NCBI GenBank assembly: GCA_963698495.1
Contig: CAVORB010000004.1
Span: 62,001-126,000 of the forward strand
DNA from: CAVORB01 sp963698495
Lineage (GTDB): Bacteria; Pseudomonadota; Gammaproteobacteria; Chromatiales; Chromatiaceae
Reading direction: 5' to 3'
DNA length: 64,000 bases
Numbering within the stretch: the first letter of the stretch is position 1; each line of letters begins with the position of its first letter. Below the pieces are notes generated by a model that did no database searches, was not told the DNA's origin, and was given only the letters and a program-made list of their open reading frames with translations. A program made the translations under genes and the position numbers. Shown here in pieces: positions 17,014-26,846 of this stretch.

Positions 17014-17611
17014 TCACCCTGCATCTGCATGCAGCTTTGACATGCCGATGTTCTTCATCGACCCGCCGGTCCCAGTCGCGATGCCGCTCGACAGCGCTGC
17101 CGCGTGGCCGGCTCCTGAAAGAGTGCCCAAACGAACTCGGACGTTCCCTGAAAGTCCTCTTTCCACACAAAGCGCGACATCTTGTCCGGCAGCACCAAAT
17201 TACCGCGCAGTCGTCGCCGACAAGCGCGGTGGCGCCGACCAGCTCCTGCTGTGTTCGCTCGGGTGATGAACAGATCGCCGGTCCTGACGCAGTGCTCCGA
17301 TTCACGCGCATGCAACAGGGTCAGGTCTGTGCCAACGCTGACGCGTGTTCAGTTAACCGTAGAAGCTGTCGCCCCTGGGAACGACATTTCGTCGCGCTCT
17401 CCTTGACAGCATCGTCAGTCACATGGTCCCGAGCATCAGCGAGTCTCAGCCGATCGAAATTCGCCGAGATGTCTGATCCGTAATCCAGAGGATAGCGCCT
17501 TGGAAATACTCAGGTCTATTGCGACTCGGGGTTCCGGCTCAACGTGAAGCCAACTGATATCTCGTATTCGCACGACAGGCCAGGCCGCAGCTTCAGCCAG
17601 TCTGCGATCAC
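17014..17611 (-). pseudogene. hsdS: Type I restriction specificity subunit, half-length and frameshifted
   Basis: The S subunit selects the DNA target of a type I enzyme. Pieces seen in order: start region WPVVRIRDIS with GFTLSRNPE, then GDLFITRANT, LVGATALVG, LVLPDKMSRFVWKEDF, EFVWALFQEPATR and GIATGTGGSMKNIGMSKL before a stop at 17014. These are one target-recognition half plus the central conserved helix motif. The second recognition domain is missing, and at least three frame changes occur. The GTG at 17611 overlaps the hsdM stop as GTGA. About 200 codons compares with the usual 400. Some half-size S subunits work as dimers, so truncation alone need not inactivate it; the frameshifts would. 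Confidence 0.7.
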
Positions 17612-20234
17612 TCGTCGCGTCTCCAACCATCTGCAGCAGCTTCCCGAGCCGCTTCTGTATCTCGCTGGTAAATGCCTTGCAGCTCGCCGATCAGCTCCGC
17701 CGGCGGCCGGTGCTCGCCGGGATCGAAGACGAATGGCTTGTGCCGCCCGGCGGACAGATTGAAGTCCAGCGCTTCGAGGCAATCCGGGTCCAGGCGGTCG
17801 AGGAACGCCTTCTTCACCGTGGCGTCGTCGTCGAAGACGTCCAGGGTGTCGCGGAGCCAGTCGAGGTATTCGGGGTCGACGATGCCGTCATTGTGGGTGG
17901 GCCTTTGGATGGTCGTCCTGGGTCTCCGGGTCCTCTCCCCAGCTCTCGCGTTCGGCCCATTCCCGGACCGGGACGATCCAGCTGAGCTGGGTCGGGACCC
18001 GCTTCGGCTCTCCATCGTCACCTTGGGTCAGCTTGCCGTCTGCGGGGCAGGGATTTCACCGCCGCGCCGCCAGACGTTGTAGCCGTCGAGCTTGGCGAAT
18101 TCGATGAGCAGCGGGGTGAGCTGCGAGAGGACCTTGTCGGCATCCGGCTTGGTGGGACCGGCGTCGGCTTCGAGGGCTGTTTCTCCTCAGGGCCGGGGAC
18201 CGGCACCGCCTCGGCCCAGTCCGCGACCTTGGCGCTGACCTCCTTGAGCAGGGTCTTGAGGGCGTTGAGTCCGAACTGGTCGAACTCCCGGTCCAGCAGG
18301 TCGCCGGTGCGGACCTCGCCCGGATCGGTCTCATCCGCCGACTTGCCGCCTCGGGGCCGGCGGGTGAGCGCAGTCGCGACACCCTTGACGAGCTTCTCGG
18401 CGTCGGCAACCGCCTCGGCGGGGTCGGGACCCTTCTTCCGGCGGTTGCGTAGGACCAGCGGACACTGTCCTCGACCAGAGGCCCGAATGACGTGCTCGAA
18501 CTCGGGGACGGACCTTCGCGAGCACCGCGTCGTCGTATTGGCGGGCACCGCGAGGGTCGGCGGGATCGAATGAGAACGTCGTCGGGCCATAGCTCGTGCA
18601 GCGCCCAGGTGTGGCCCTTCTCGCCGGTCCTTGTCGGGGAAGATCCGCAGCAAGCCGTCGTCCACCGCGCGCCAGCGTTCCTCCCAGTAGTCCGGCTGGT
18701 GGTAGCCCTTGGCGATCGCGGCCTCCCTCGCGTCGGTCTCCCCCTCGCCCTCGCGGTAGTCGCGCCAGGCGTGGAACTTGACCAGGGCGTCCCAGAGGTC
18801 GTTGTCCCGGCCGAGGCAGGGCCTTGCGCTTCTGGTCCAGGGAGATAGGCCTCGTCGGCGACCTCGTAGAACCAGACCTCGCGGGTGCGCGGGCTCGTCG
18901 CCCTTGGCTACGACCGGTCGCCGGCCTTCTGGAACAGCAGGATGGAGGTCTTGACGCCCGGAGTAGGGCTGGAAGATGTTGGCGGCAGCGAGACGACGGC
19001 CTCCAGGGTGTTCTCGAACAGGAGCTGGCGGCGCAGCGCACGGTGGGCCTTGGTGCTGCCGAAGAGCACGCCGTCGGGCACGATGACGGCGGCGCGGCCG
19101 CCGATCTTCAGCAGATCGAGCATCAGCCAGACGAACAGCAGCTCGCTCTTGGTGGTCGATGGGCACGTTGCCCCTGCCCGTGCGGGGAAAGCGCTCGCGG
19201 TTCTCGCTGAGGTCGCCCTCGTCGACGCTGCCGGTAAAGGGCGGGTTGGCGAGGATGTAGTCGTAGGTGCCGCTTTCGTCGTCTCTCGAGCCGCTTGCTG
19301 AGGGTGTCGAGCTGGTGGACCTCGGGAGATTCCAGGTCGTGCAGGACCAGGTTCATCCAGGCGATGCGGACCATGGTGCGGTCGTTGTCGTAGCCGCGGA
19401 ACAGGCGGCTGAAGTCGTACTGGGCGCCGTCGGGCCAGACCGGCAGCACATCGTGGGGCGTGCCGTCCCATTCCAGGCGCAGCGACTCTCGTTGTCGGTG
19501 TGCTCGGCCTTCCAGTGCAGCAGGGCGTTGATCAGGAAGCCGCCGGAGCCGCAGGCGGGGTCGAGGATGGTCCTGGCCCAGCTCCGGCTCGAGCAGCTGG
19601 ACCATGAAACGGATGACGTGGCGCGGGGTGCGGAACTGGCCGTTCTTGCCGGATTCCTTCACCTCTTCGAGCAGGTACTCGAAGATGTCGCCCATGATGT
19701 CGGAGTTGACCGAGCGGGTGTCGAGCTGGCGGAACAGCTCGTCGATGAGGCTGACGGCGCGCTTGAGGGTGTCGGTCTTGTTGGGGTCGAGGATGAAGTA
19801 GGCGTCGCTTCAGGCGCCCGGAGATGCTGCCCGAGGGTGGTGTCGCCGTTCTGCGCCGGGCCGATGCGGGTCTCCAGCTCGCGCAGCCAGGGGAAGACGG
19901 TGTCGTTGAGCAGCTCAAAGGAGGCGTTCTGGCGGATGTAGGACCAGCGGCAGCGTTGATGACCTGCGCCGTTCGACCGTCTGATCAAGGTGTCGGTAGC
20001 CTCAGGTTGCCTCGTTCGCTCGCGGTCGCGTCTGATCGAAGGCTTCGCGTTCCTCGGCGGTCCAGCGTAGATGCTTGCTTCCCGCTTCACGCGTCGCGAT
20101 CCAGCGCCTCCAACTGACGAATGAACAGCAGGTAGGTGATCTGCTCGATGGCGACCAGGGGATTGGACAGCCCGGAGGACCAGAACGAGGGACCAGAGGT
20201 CGTGGACCTTGCGGCGGAGTTGGGGCGAGAGCAT
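17608..20234 (-). pseudogene. hsdM: Type I DNA adenine methyltransferase subunit, multiply frameshifted
   Basis: N6-adenine methyltransferase/modification subunit. Pieces across three frames: start MLSPQLRRKVHDLWSL with VAIEQITYLLFIRQLE; MGDIFEYLLEEVKESGKNGQ and FRTPRHVIRFMV; the SAM motif region ILDPACGSGGF; catalytic motif YDYILANPPFTGSVDEGD; then ELLFVWLMLDLLKIGGRAAV and GVLFGSTKAHRALR. The C-terminal region (DPEYLDWLRDTLDVFDDDAT onward) runs clean to TGA at 17608. I estimate eight or more frame changes, yet motifs and codon choice are well kept. Total span 2.63 kb would give up to about 870 aa, long for HsdM. The ATG at 20234 lies just past the hsdR stop. Confidence 0.8.
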
Positions 20235-20243
20235 GGGGTTCCT

Positions 20244-22700
20244 TTAGGCGGCGACGGCTTCAATCAGGTCGAAGAGCTCGGTGAGCTCGGGTCTTTCGAA
20301 CAGGGTTTCGGGATCGCCGATGGCGGAGAACGGCGGCTTGCGCAGGGCATCAAGCGACGCCGACCTCGGCCTCTGCATCACGGCCTTGCGCAGGGTGCGG
20401 ACGAACATGAGCTGGGTGGCGGTGAGCTGGGGATGGCGGCGCACCCAGTCGTCGAAGGCATCGGAGATCGACGGCTTCGCGGGACGGCAGCTTGGCCACG
20501 TCGAGGATGTGGCGCAGGAAGTCGGCGAGGCTGGCATCGGGCTGCTGGTAGGCCTCGCGCAGACGCTGCCTCGGTGACGAACAGGTCCGGGCCGTGCAGG
20601 GCGGCGGCGATGGCCTCGATGTCCTCGGCGCTGACCTCTCCGACCTGGCGCAGGCGTCTGGAGGGCCGGATTGTCGCCGGCAGGTCGCGCACGAGCGGCC
20701 TCCACCTGGGCGCGGTAGGTGTCGGCGAAGGCGCCCTCGCCGGCGGGGCCGAAGACGATCCAGTGGCGCCGCTGCGATCTTGTCGGGCACGGAGAGCCGC
20801 ACGAAGGTGTCGGGCGGGCGGCGGTTTCGGAATCGCATCAGCGGCGCGAAGGTCTCCTGCAAGTGCCATGATGCGCGGGCAGCTCGAGATGCGCCCAGAA
20901 GGCATCGGTCCGGGCGCAGGCGAGGGCCTCGAGGTGCGGCTTGATCTCGGGAAGGTCCGTGGGCAGCAGCGCCAGGTTCTCGCACGATGCGCTGCGCGCA
21001 GCTTGGTCGACCTCCGTCGCATCCGCCTTGCAGGTGGGCCAGGGCGAGCTGCTCGGTCTGGTTCTCGAACTGCAAGCTCCGGATAGCCGCCGGCGACGGA
21101 GAAGCGCAGCAACGGGGCGATGGTCTGGGACAGGTGCGTCGATCGCGCTCGTCGCCAGAGGCTGCGCCAGGGCTCGTCGACTCTGCAAGCGCGCGGATCT
21201 CGTCGGCGTGTGGCGCGACGTTGATGTTGTCCAGCGGCAGGGTGCCGAGCATGGCGCGGAGCTGGCCGATGGTATGGGCGACGGCATCCGGCGTCGGCGC
21301 GCCCGGCGAGAATCTGGAGCTTTTCCAGGCGCAGACGGAACAGGCGGATGGGCAGCGGCTCGGAGACGGAGCCGGCGCGGCCGTCCTTGTTGACCTGGAA
21401 GTAGTCGAAGTTGTCCCAGTGGTCGATGACCAGGAAGTCGGCCTTCTCCTGCGCCGGTCTGAGCGGATCGGTCCAGGTGCGGGTGCCGCGGCCGAGCATC
21501 TGCCAGAACTTGACCTTGCTGAAGACCGGCTTGGCGAAGACGAGGTTGCGGATGGCGGGAACGTCGATGCCGGTGTCGAGCATGTCCACGGAGATGGCGA
21601 CGCGGGGGAAGTCCTTGTTCTTGAAATCGTCGAGGGTCTTCTCGGCGCGCTCCATCTGGCTGTCGATGACCTTGGCGAGGCCGCGGCGCTGGAGGTCCGG
21701 GTAGAGGCGGTTGAAGCTCTTGTAGAGCTCCAGGGCGTGGCGGTGGCAGACGGCGAAGATGATGGTCTTGGCGGGCAGGGTGCCGACGGCGTCCTTGATC
21801 GCAGTGGTCCATGAACTCGCGGACGATGGCGTCGTTGGTGCCGGTGTTGGTGACCTTGCGCTCCAGGTCGGTGCCCTCGAAGCTGAATCGATCGGGGTCG
21901 ACGCCCTGCTCTGCGCACCTGCTCGCTTGACCTCGTCGGGCAGCTCGCCGGGCTTCAGCCCTTCGATCTGGAAGCCGGTGCGGGCGACATGGACCGGACG
22001 ATAGGGGACCAGGTGCTTGTCGCGCACCGCCTCGTCGTAGCCGTAGTAGAAGGTCGGGCATGTCGTCGTGGCAGCCGAACAGCTCGAAGGTGTTGTGATC
22101 GATGAAGTCGGTGGGCGTGGCGGTGAGGCCGAGATGGATGGCGTCGAAGTGGTCGAGGATGGCCTTGTAGCGGCTGTAGATCGAGCGGTGGCTTTCGTCG
22201 GCGATGATGAGATCGTAGTAGCCGGGGAGAGCTGTCTGATAGATCGACATCATGCCGGGATAGGTGGCGAGATGGATCTGGGCGTCCTGGTCGATGATGC
22301 CGCCCTCGATCCAGGCGCGGGGCACTCCGGGCAGGTGCTCCTTGAACGCGCCGAGGGCCTGCTTCACCAACTCGCGGCGGTCGGCGAGAAACAGCACCCG
22401 CTGGATGCACTCCTGCCGCTGGAGCAGCTCGACCAGGGCGACGGCAACGCGGGTCTTGCCGGTGCCGGTGGCGAGAACGAGTAGGAATTGGCGCTCGGCC
22501 GGCCTCGATGCGCTCGGCAATGGTCTTGTCCGCCTCGATCTGGTAGGCGCGGTCGATGATGCGCGCGAGCGGCATCGCGCCAGTAAGCGGCTTGTCCGAA
22601 TTGCTCGAGGTGGGCAAGCCGCAGCAGGTCGTCCTCGGTGAAGAATCCGCTGACCTTTCGCGGCGGATAGAGCGCGAAGAAGCCGCTGACCGCTCCACTT
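20244..22700 (-). pseudogene. hsdR: Type I restriction R subunit, 5'-truncated and frameshifted
   Basis: SF2 translocase part of a type I restriction enzyme. In order: LYPPRKVSG near 22.67 kb, RIIDRAYQIEADKTIAERIE, Walker A VLATGTGKTRVA, DESHRS box with SIYSRYKAILDHF, GLTATPTDFID, AKTIIFAVCHRHALELY, DMLDTGIDVPAIRNLVFAKP, QMLGRGTRTW, IAPLLRF, and the C-terminal ETLFERPELTELFDLIEAVA. Only the stretch about 21.31-21.80 kb is clean for 490 bp; I place at least a dozen frame changes, mostly consistent with one extra base each. The N-terminal nuclease domain is absent: homology starts immediately beside the hairpin at 22701-22734. The missing segment lies in the repeats at 12.46-12.97 kb. Confidence 0.82.
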
Positions 22701-22734
22701 CACCAAAAAGCCCGCCTCGGCGGGCTTTTTGGTG
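22701..22734. terminator. Perfect 16-bp bidirectional terminator
   Basis: CACCAAAAAGCCCGCC followed, after two bases, by its exact complement ending TTTTTGGTG. Strong stem with T-tracts on both strands. It abuts the point where hsdR homology begins, so it marks a rearrangement junction as well as a transcription stop. Confidence 0.85.
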
Positions 22735-22740
22735 ACATCG

Positions 22741-23370
22741 ACCGCAGCAGGTTCGGCTGACCAGAGCAGGCGAAGACTTGCAGGCTGTTTCGCCCGCGAA
22801 TCGCCGATCGAGGGCCTTGACGCCGCGGGCCGCGCGAGCCGCAAATCGCGTCCAAATCCTCGCCGAGTCCGCTTTCGACCAATCCCATTGCGACCGCTTG
22901 TCATCAGCGGAAGCTGTCTGACGGCGGCCCGGCGCAACAGAGGCGGAACGCAACCTCGGCTGACTCATCGGCGAGCTCACCGCACCCCGGGATGCTCCGG
23001 TACTCGGCCGCGAAGGATGGGAGCTCGGTGGCGGAGAGAAGATGCAGAAGCGAATACCGCTCGGCCTCGCATAGCAGAGACCCATCCGCTTCGATCCGTC
23101 GGGATCGGGCAGAGCCGGGATTCGGCCTTGATCGCCGGAGCGCGGCAACCGGCTCAACGGACCAGACACCACCGCTACCGTAGCCTGGTCCCGCGGCGGG
23201 ACGTTGGCTCTCGACACGTGGATCCGCTTCGACATCAGACGCTTGGCCACCGCTGCGGCCATCGAATGCTTTGTTGGCCAATCGAACGTCTCCCCGGGGA
23301 TGGGCATCGGCGCTGGGCTCTTGACCATCGTGGGGTGTGCCCCGTCGTATTGGAGCCGACTGCCTGTCGG
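22741..23370. other. 630-bp segment without a recognisable gene
   Basis: Several medium open frames exist on both strands, but none shows a domain, a ribosome binding site or a composition that favours it. It separates the restriction remnant from the beta-lactamase-like gene and may be remnant DNA of the island edge. The 5' end of hsdR is not here. Confidence 0.45.
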
Positions 23371-24666
23371 TCACTTCGAGGGGCAACGCCATCGACGGCG
23401 GTACGGAAGTCGACGCCACACCATCCGATAAGCGGGCCCTGAGCGGAATGTCGCGTCCACGGCCCCCGGAACCCTGGGGTCGTTTCCGGGTCCGCTGATC
23501 AGCAGCCATTGAGCGATCGCCTCCTCGACCAGCGGATACCAATCATTGTCCACCTGGTTCAAGGTGCCGGTGAACCCGATGTCCTGCTCGGGCCAGAAGT
23601 ACATGAACGCATTGCCCCACCCGTCGTGACCCCATAGCTGTCCCCGGTCGGCGCCCAGATTCACGCGGAACAGGCCCAGCCCGTACGTGACCCCAGGAGC
23701 GCCGGTATCGGTCCAGGTCTTCATCAAACCCAGTGTCTTCGATCGTTCGAACAGGCGTCCCTGGAACAGTCCACGCAGGAACTTCTGCAGATCCGCATTG
23801 CTGCTGACCAGCCCGCCTCCGGCCCAGTCGGCGCTCTGGCGCGGTTGCGCGTACAGGTCTTCCGTATACTCGAAACGATGTGATTCCTGGCGCAGAGAGG
23901 CCGCTGGCTCTTGGTAGGCGAGATAGGTCTCGGACATGCCGAGTGGCCCCAGGATTCGCTGTCGGAACACCTCCTCCAGCGGTTGGCCCGTCACTGCCTC
24001 CACGATCATTCCCAGCAGCACATAGTTGGTGTCCGCGTAGTGCCAGGCCGCCGAGGGAATGCCGATGGGCGTCATGGCCTTCGCGTACGCTACGAGCTCG
24101 TCGGGGTACCAGACACGGCTGGGATCGGCGTCGAATGCCTGAATGAAGTCCGGCGAGGACCAGTAGTCCGGCAACCCGGAAACCCGCTGCAGCAGCTCAC
24201 CGACCTGGATCTCGGGGCCATAGTCAATCCCACCGACGACGAGCAGATTCTCGACGACTGACGCGGGAAGCAGCGTCCCGATTGGTGTCGACAACTTCAC
24301 TGGACTGGCGCTGTCCTCATGCATCTGCAGGATCACGGTGGCCGTGAAGGTCTTTGTGATGCTGGCGATCTCGAATGTATCGAGCGTTGTGATCGGACTC
24401 GGTCCGATGTTCTCCGCCCAACCCGATGCGCCCTGCCATAAGATCCCCGAGCCATCCTGCACCACGACGCCGGACTCATCCTGCGAGACCACGCCGGACT
24501 CGCCCAGCTGTACGCGCATGACGCCGCCGCCATAGCCGCCGTTTGCGGCAACCCGCTGATCGAGGGCCGCCTGCAAATCGAGCAGGAACGCATCCGCGGC
24601 GGCTTCTTGAGGGGACACCGAAACGGCCGCTGCGGAAAGCAGTGCGGACGTGACCAATTCGCGCAT
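23371..24666 (-). CDS. Serine hydrolase of the beta-lactamase/DD-peptidase (class C-like) family
   Basis: 431 aa, exported (N-terminal hydrophobic stretch, likely cleavage near residue 26). Catalytic motifs: S102-I-T-K105 in EIASITKTFTA, YADTNY in place of the YxN motif, and GHDGWGN for the third H-x-G motif. Such EstB/AmpC-like proteins act as DD-peptidases, esterases or D-amino-acid amidases; true beta-lactamase activity cannot be read from sequence. Two oddities: residues 56-76 hold a short internal repeat (ESGVV-QD twice, then a degenerate third), and the last 15 residues (WRRLPYRRRWRCPSK) are basic and unlike the fold. The native C-terminus may have been replaced at the island border. 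Confidence 0.85.
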   Translation of the reverse strand: MRELVTSALLSAAAVSVSPQEAAADAFLLDLQAALDQRVAANGGYGGGVMRVQLGESGVVSQDESGVVVQDGSGILWQGASGWAENIGPSPITTLDTFEIASITKTFTATVILQMHEDSASPVKLSTPIGTLLPASVVENLLVVGGIDYGPEIQVGELLQRVSGLPDYWSSPDFIQAFDADPSRVWYPDELVAYAKAMTPIGIPSAAWHYADTNYVLLGMIVEAVTGQPLEEVFRQRILGPLGMSETYLAYQEPAASLRQESHRFEYTEDLYAQPRQSADWAGGGLVSSNADLQKFLRGLFQGRLFERSKTLGLMKTWTDTGAPGVTYGLGLFRVNLGADRGQLWGHDGWGNAFMYFWPEQDIGFTGTLNQVDNDWYPLVEEAIAQWLLISGPGNDPRVPGAVDATFRSGPAYRMVWRRLPYRRRWRCPSK

Positions 24667-24836
24667 AACCTTACTTCCTTACCTGCAAGAGTTCGCGTCG
24701 AGTGAGTCTGCACCTGGCCCCGCGATTGGACAGGATCCGGGTTAGGGAAACAGAAGCCGCTTCCAACGGCACAAGGCGTCCGGTGCTTGCCGCCAGCGAC
24801 GCGCCCGTAAGGCGCGTCACCTCGCCCCAAGACAGG

Positions 24837-25184
24837 TTAGCGCAACGGGGAATCGCCTTCTCTCTCGATGACGCAGCCATGGGCCAGACGGTAGACATAG
24901 GTCTTGCCGGATTCGATTCGCACCGGCTCCGAGCAATTGTAGACGCCGAGAACGTACTCGAATTCGTAGTCACCGGCCGGAATCTCGAAGCCGCGACTGT
25001 CACCCGGATGCAGTTGCGTGACCGGGCGCCCATCGACCGCGAACAGCATCGGAAACAGGCTGTCGCGAGACGCCGGTTCCCGGTAGACGGTGACCTGCGC
25101 AGGCGGTTCCTCGGATTCGGGTTTGTCGGGTGTGGCGCACCCGGCCAAGATAATCAAAGCCGGGAAAAACCAAGCAGTTTTCAT
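24837..25184 (-). CDS. Small outer-membrane-type lipoprotein (DUF2846-like)
   Basis: 115 aa with a lipoprotein signal, ALIILAGC, and lipidation at Cys16. Position +2 after the cysteine is Ala, so sorting to the outer membrane is expected. The mature part is a small beta domain (YREPASRDSLFPMLFAVDGR, then GFEIPAGDYEFEYV) resembling DUF2846 lipoproteins, whose role is unknown. It lies downstream of the MFS transporter gene with about 180 bp between, and may be transcribed separately. Confidence 0.8.
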   Translation of the reverse strand: MKTAWFFPALIILAGCATPDKPESEEPPAQVTVYREPASRDSLFPMLFAVDGRPVTQLHPGDSRGFEIPAGDYEFEYVLGVYNCSEPVRIESGKTYVYRLAHGCVIEREGDSPLR

Positions 25185-25206
25185 TCGAAGGTCTCCGGAC
25201 CGACGG

Positions 25207-25371
25207 TCAGATATCGACGTCTATGCGCATTGTGCTCGTTGCGCCTTGGAACTCGGCGCCACCCCGGGGCACGGATAGCGTCCCCGAGGCTTCCGCGAAA
25301 AATCGCTCAACCCGATACCCAGGGTCTGAAACGGCGAGGCCCGACCGCCCGAGTTCGAAACGCCCCCTCAC
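25207..25371 (-). CDS. Possible 54-codon small protein coupled to the MFS gene
   Basis: A GTG at 25371 overlaps the MFS stop as GTGA, the same junction used by several genuine genes in this window. It opens VRGRFELGRSGLAVSDPGY and ends in a short beta-like acidic tail (MRIDVDI). No membrane segment, no known family. The coupling is the only positive evidence. Confidence 0.3.
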   Translation of the reverse strand: MRGRFELGRSGLAVSDPGYRVERFFAEASGTLSVPRGGAEFQGATSTMRIDVDI

Positions 25372-26666
25372 AGGTGCCGGCAGTAGGTCTCCCGTACCCT
25401 CAGGGCCGCTACGAGGGCGAGCAGGGCGAATCCGAAGGACAGCCATAGCCCATTGCGATAGTCGCCCTCCGAGTAGATGCGCACGCCGTCCCGCAGGCTG
25501 CCGTCCCAGGAGAGATCCAACACCCAGCCGAAAGCGGGCTGCATGACGGCGGCGCCGAGAAAAAGTCCGGTATTGACCAGCGCGATGGCCATGCCCGAGA
25601 CGCTGGCGGGCAGGCACTCCTTGGCCGCGGCATAGGTAACGACGAAGCCGCCGGCCGCGAGTCCAAGGGTCGTATAGAGCAGGAAGCCGCTCCACCCATC
25701 CCCCCACGGCAGCAGGATCAACCCCAGCCAAGCCAGGCAGGATAGGGCTGCGCCACCGGCGATGACCGGCCGCCGTCGACCGATGCGGTCCGAGATCCAG
25801 CCGGCCTTGAAGGAGCCGATGGCGAAACCCGCGAGGGCGGCGGTGGTGTAGAGGGAGGCCCCGGTGCGATCGAGACCGTAGAGATCCCGCATCAGCGGCA
25901 CGCCCCATAACCCCGCGAACGCGAACAGGCTTCCCGTAACGCCGAAATTGACCCAGAACCCGGGCCACACGTCGCGTCGGCGCAGCACGTCCCGCAAGTT
26001 GCGGACCCAATGCTGCTCACGCCGCGGGTGGGCGCTGAGCCCCTCCTGCTCGCGCACTGAGGGAAAACCCGCATCCTCCGGCCGGTTGCGGACCAGCAGC
26101 AGGGTAAGTCCGGCCAGCGCGAGGGAGGCGATGCCGGCGCCGACGAACACCTGCCGCCAGGACACCCCCGTGAGCAGCAGGGCCAGCGGACCGGCCGCGA
26201 GAATCGAGCCCAGGTTTCCGATCAGCAGGGTGAACCCGCTGATGCGCCCGTACTGGCGCTCCGGGAACCACAAGGCATTGCTCTTCATGAGGCCGACGAA
26301 CACCACCGAGACGCCGAGCCCGACCAGGAACCGCCCCCAGCTCGCGGACGCGAAATCATCGGCCAGGCCGAACAGAATCGATCCCACGCCCGCCACCACT
26401 CCGCCCACCGCGACGCTCACCCGGGGACCGAGGGTATCGGCGAGGACGCCCGAAGGGATCTGCATGGCCGTGTAGATGTAGTAATAAGTCGCGGCCAGGG
26501 ACCCGAGGGCAGCTCCCGTGGTGCCAAAAGCCTCCATCAGGTCGGCCGAGACGACACCCGGGGCCATACGGTGGAAGTAGACCATGATGTAGGAGCCCAC
26601 CAGCAGCCAGAATACGGTCCAGCGGGTACGAACGAAGCGGGCGTGGTCGATGGGGGGGAGGGTCAT
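25368..26666 (-). CDS. MFS transporter
   Basis: 432 aa with about twelve membrane helices. The MFS loop 2-3 signature appears as GVLADTLGPRVSVAVGG and its second-half counterpart as GWISDRIGRRRPVIAGG. The protein resembles the ACS/NarK-like 'sugar phosphate and anion' branch (YIMVYFHRMAPGVVSADLM near the first helix), so the substrate is more likely an organic or inorganic anion than a sugar; this is inference. I chose the ATG at 26666 because the longer frame to 26798 adds a polar, low-complexity leader. No ribosome binding site is obvious. 180 bp downstream of lipB. Confidence 0.85.
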   Translation of the reverse strand: MTLPPIDHARFVRTRWTVFWLLVGSYIMVYFHRMAPGVVSADLMEAFGTTGAALGSLAATYYYIYTAMQIPSGVLADTLGPRVSVAVGGVVAGVGSILFGLADDFASASWGRFLVGLGVSVVFVGLMKSNALWFPERQYGRISGFTLLIGNLGSILAAGPLALLLTGVSWRQVFVGAGIASLALAGLTLLLVRNRPEDAGFPSVREQEGLSAHPRREQHWVRNLRDVLRRRDVWPGFWVNFGVTGSLFAFAGLWGVPLMRDLYGLDRTGASLYTTAALAGFAIGSFKAGWISDRIGRRRPVIAGGAALSCLAWLGLILLPWGDGWSGFLLYTTLGLAAGGFVVTYAAAKECLPASVSGMAIALVNTGLFLGAAVMQPAFGWVLDLSWDGSLRDGVRIYSEGDYRNGLWLSFGFALLALVAALRVRETYCRHL

Positions 26667-26846
26667 GGGCGGACGCGAGATGCTGGTCGACTTGGGATAC
26701 AGGGGGCGGGGACTGCTCGCGGCGCGATCAGCGGCGACTGCCGATCGGGCCGCGAACCCGCCGAGAACGGGGCTTTCGATCACGGACCTCAGAACCACCT
26801 CGCGGAATGGCGAACATCGCAGTGCCGTCTCCTGATCTCCAGGCGT

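Noticed and set aside
24798..24818. Perfect 8-bp inverted repeat (GACGCGCC / GGCGCGTC) as terminator
   Set aside because: No T-rich tail on either strand; likely a chance GC palindrome.
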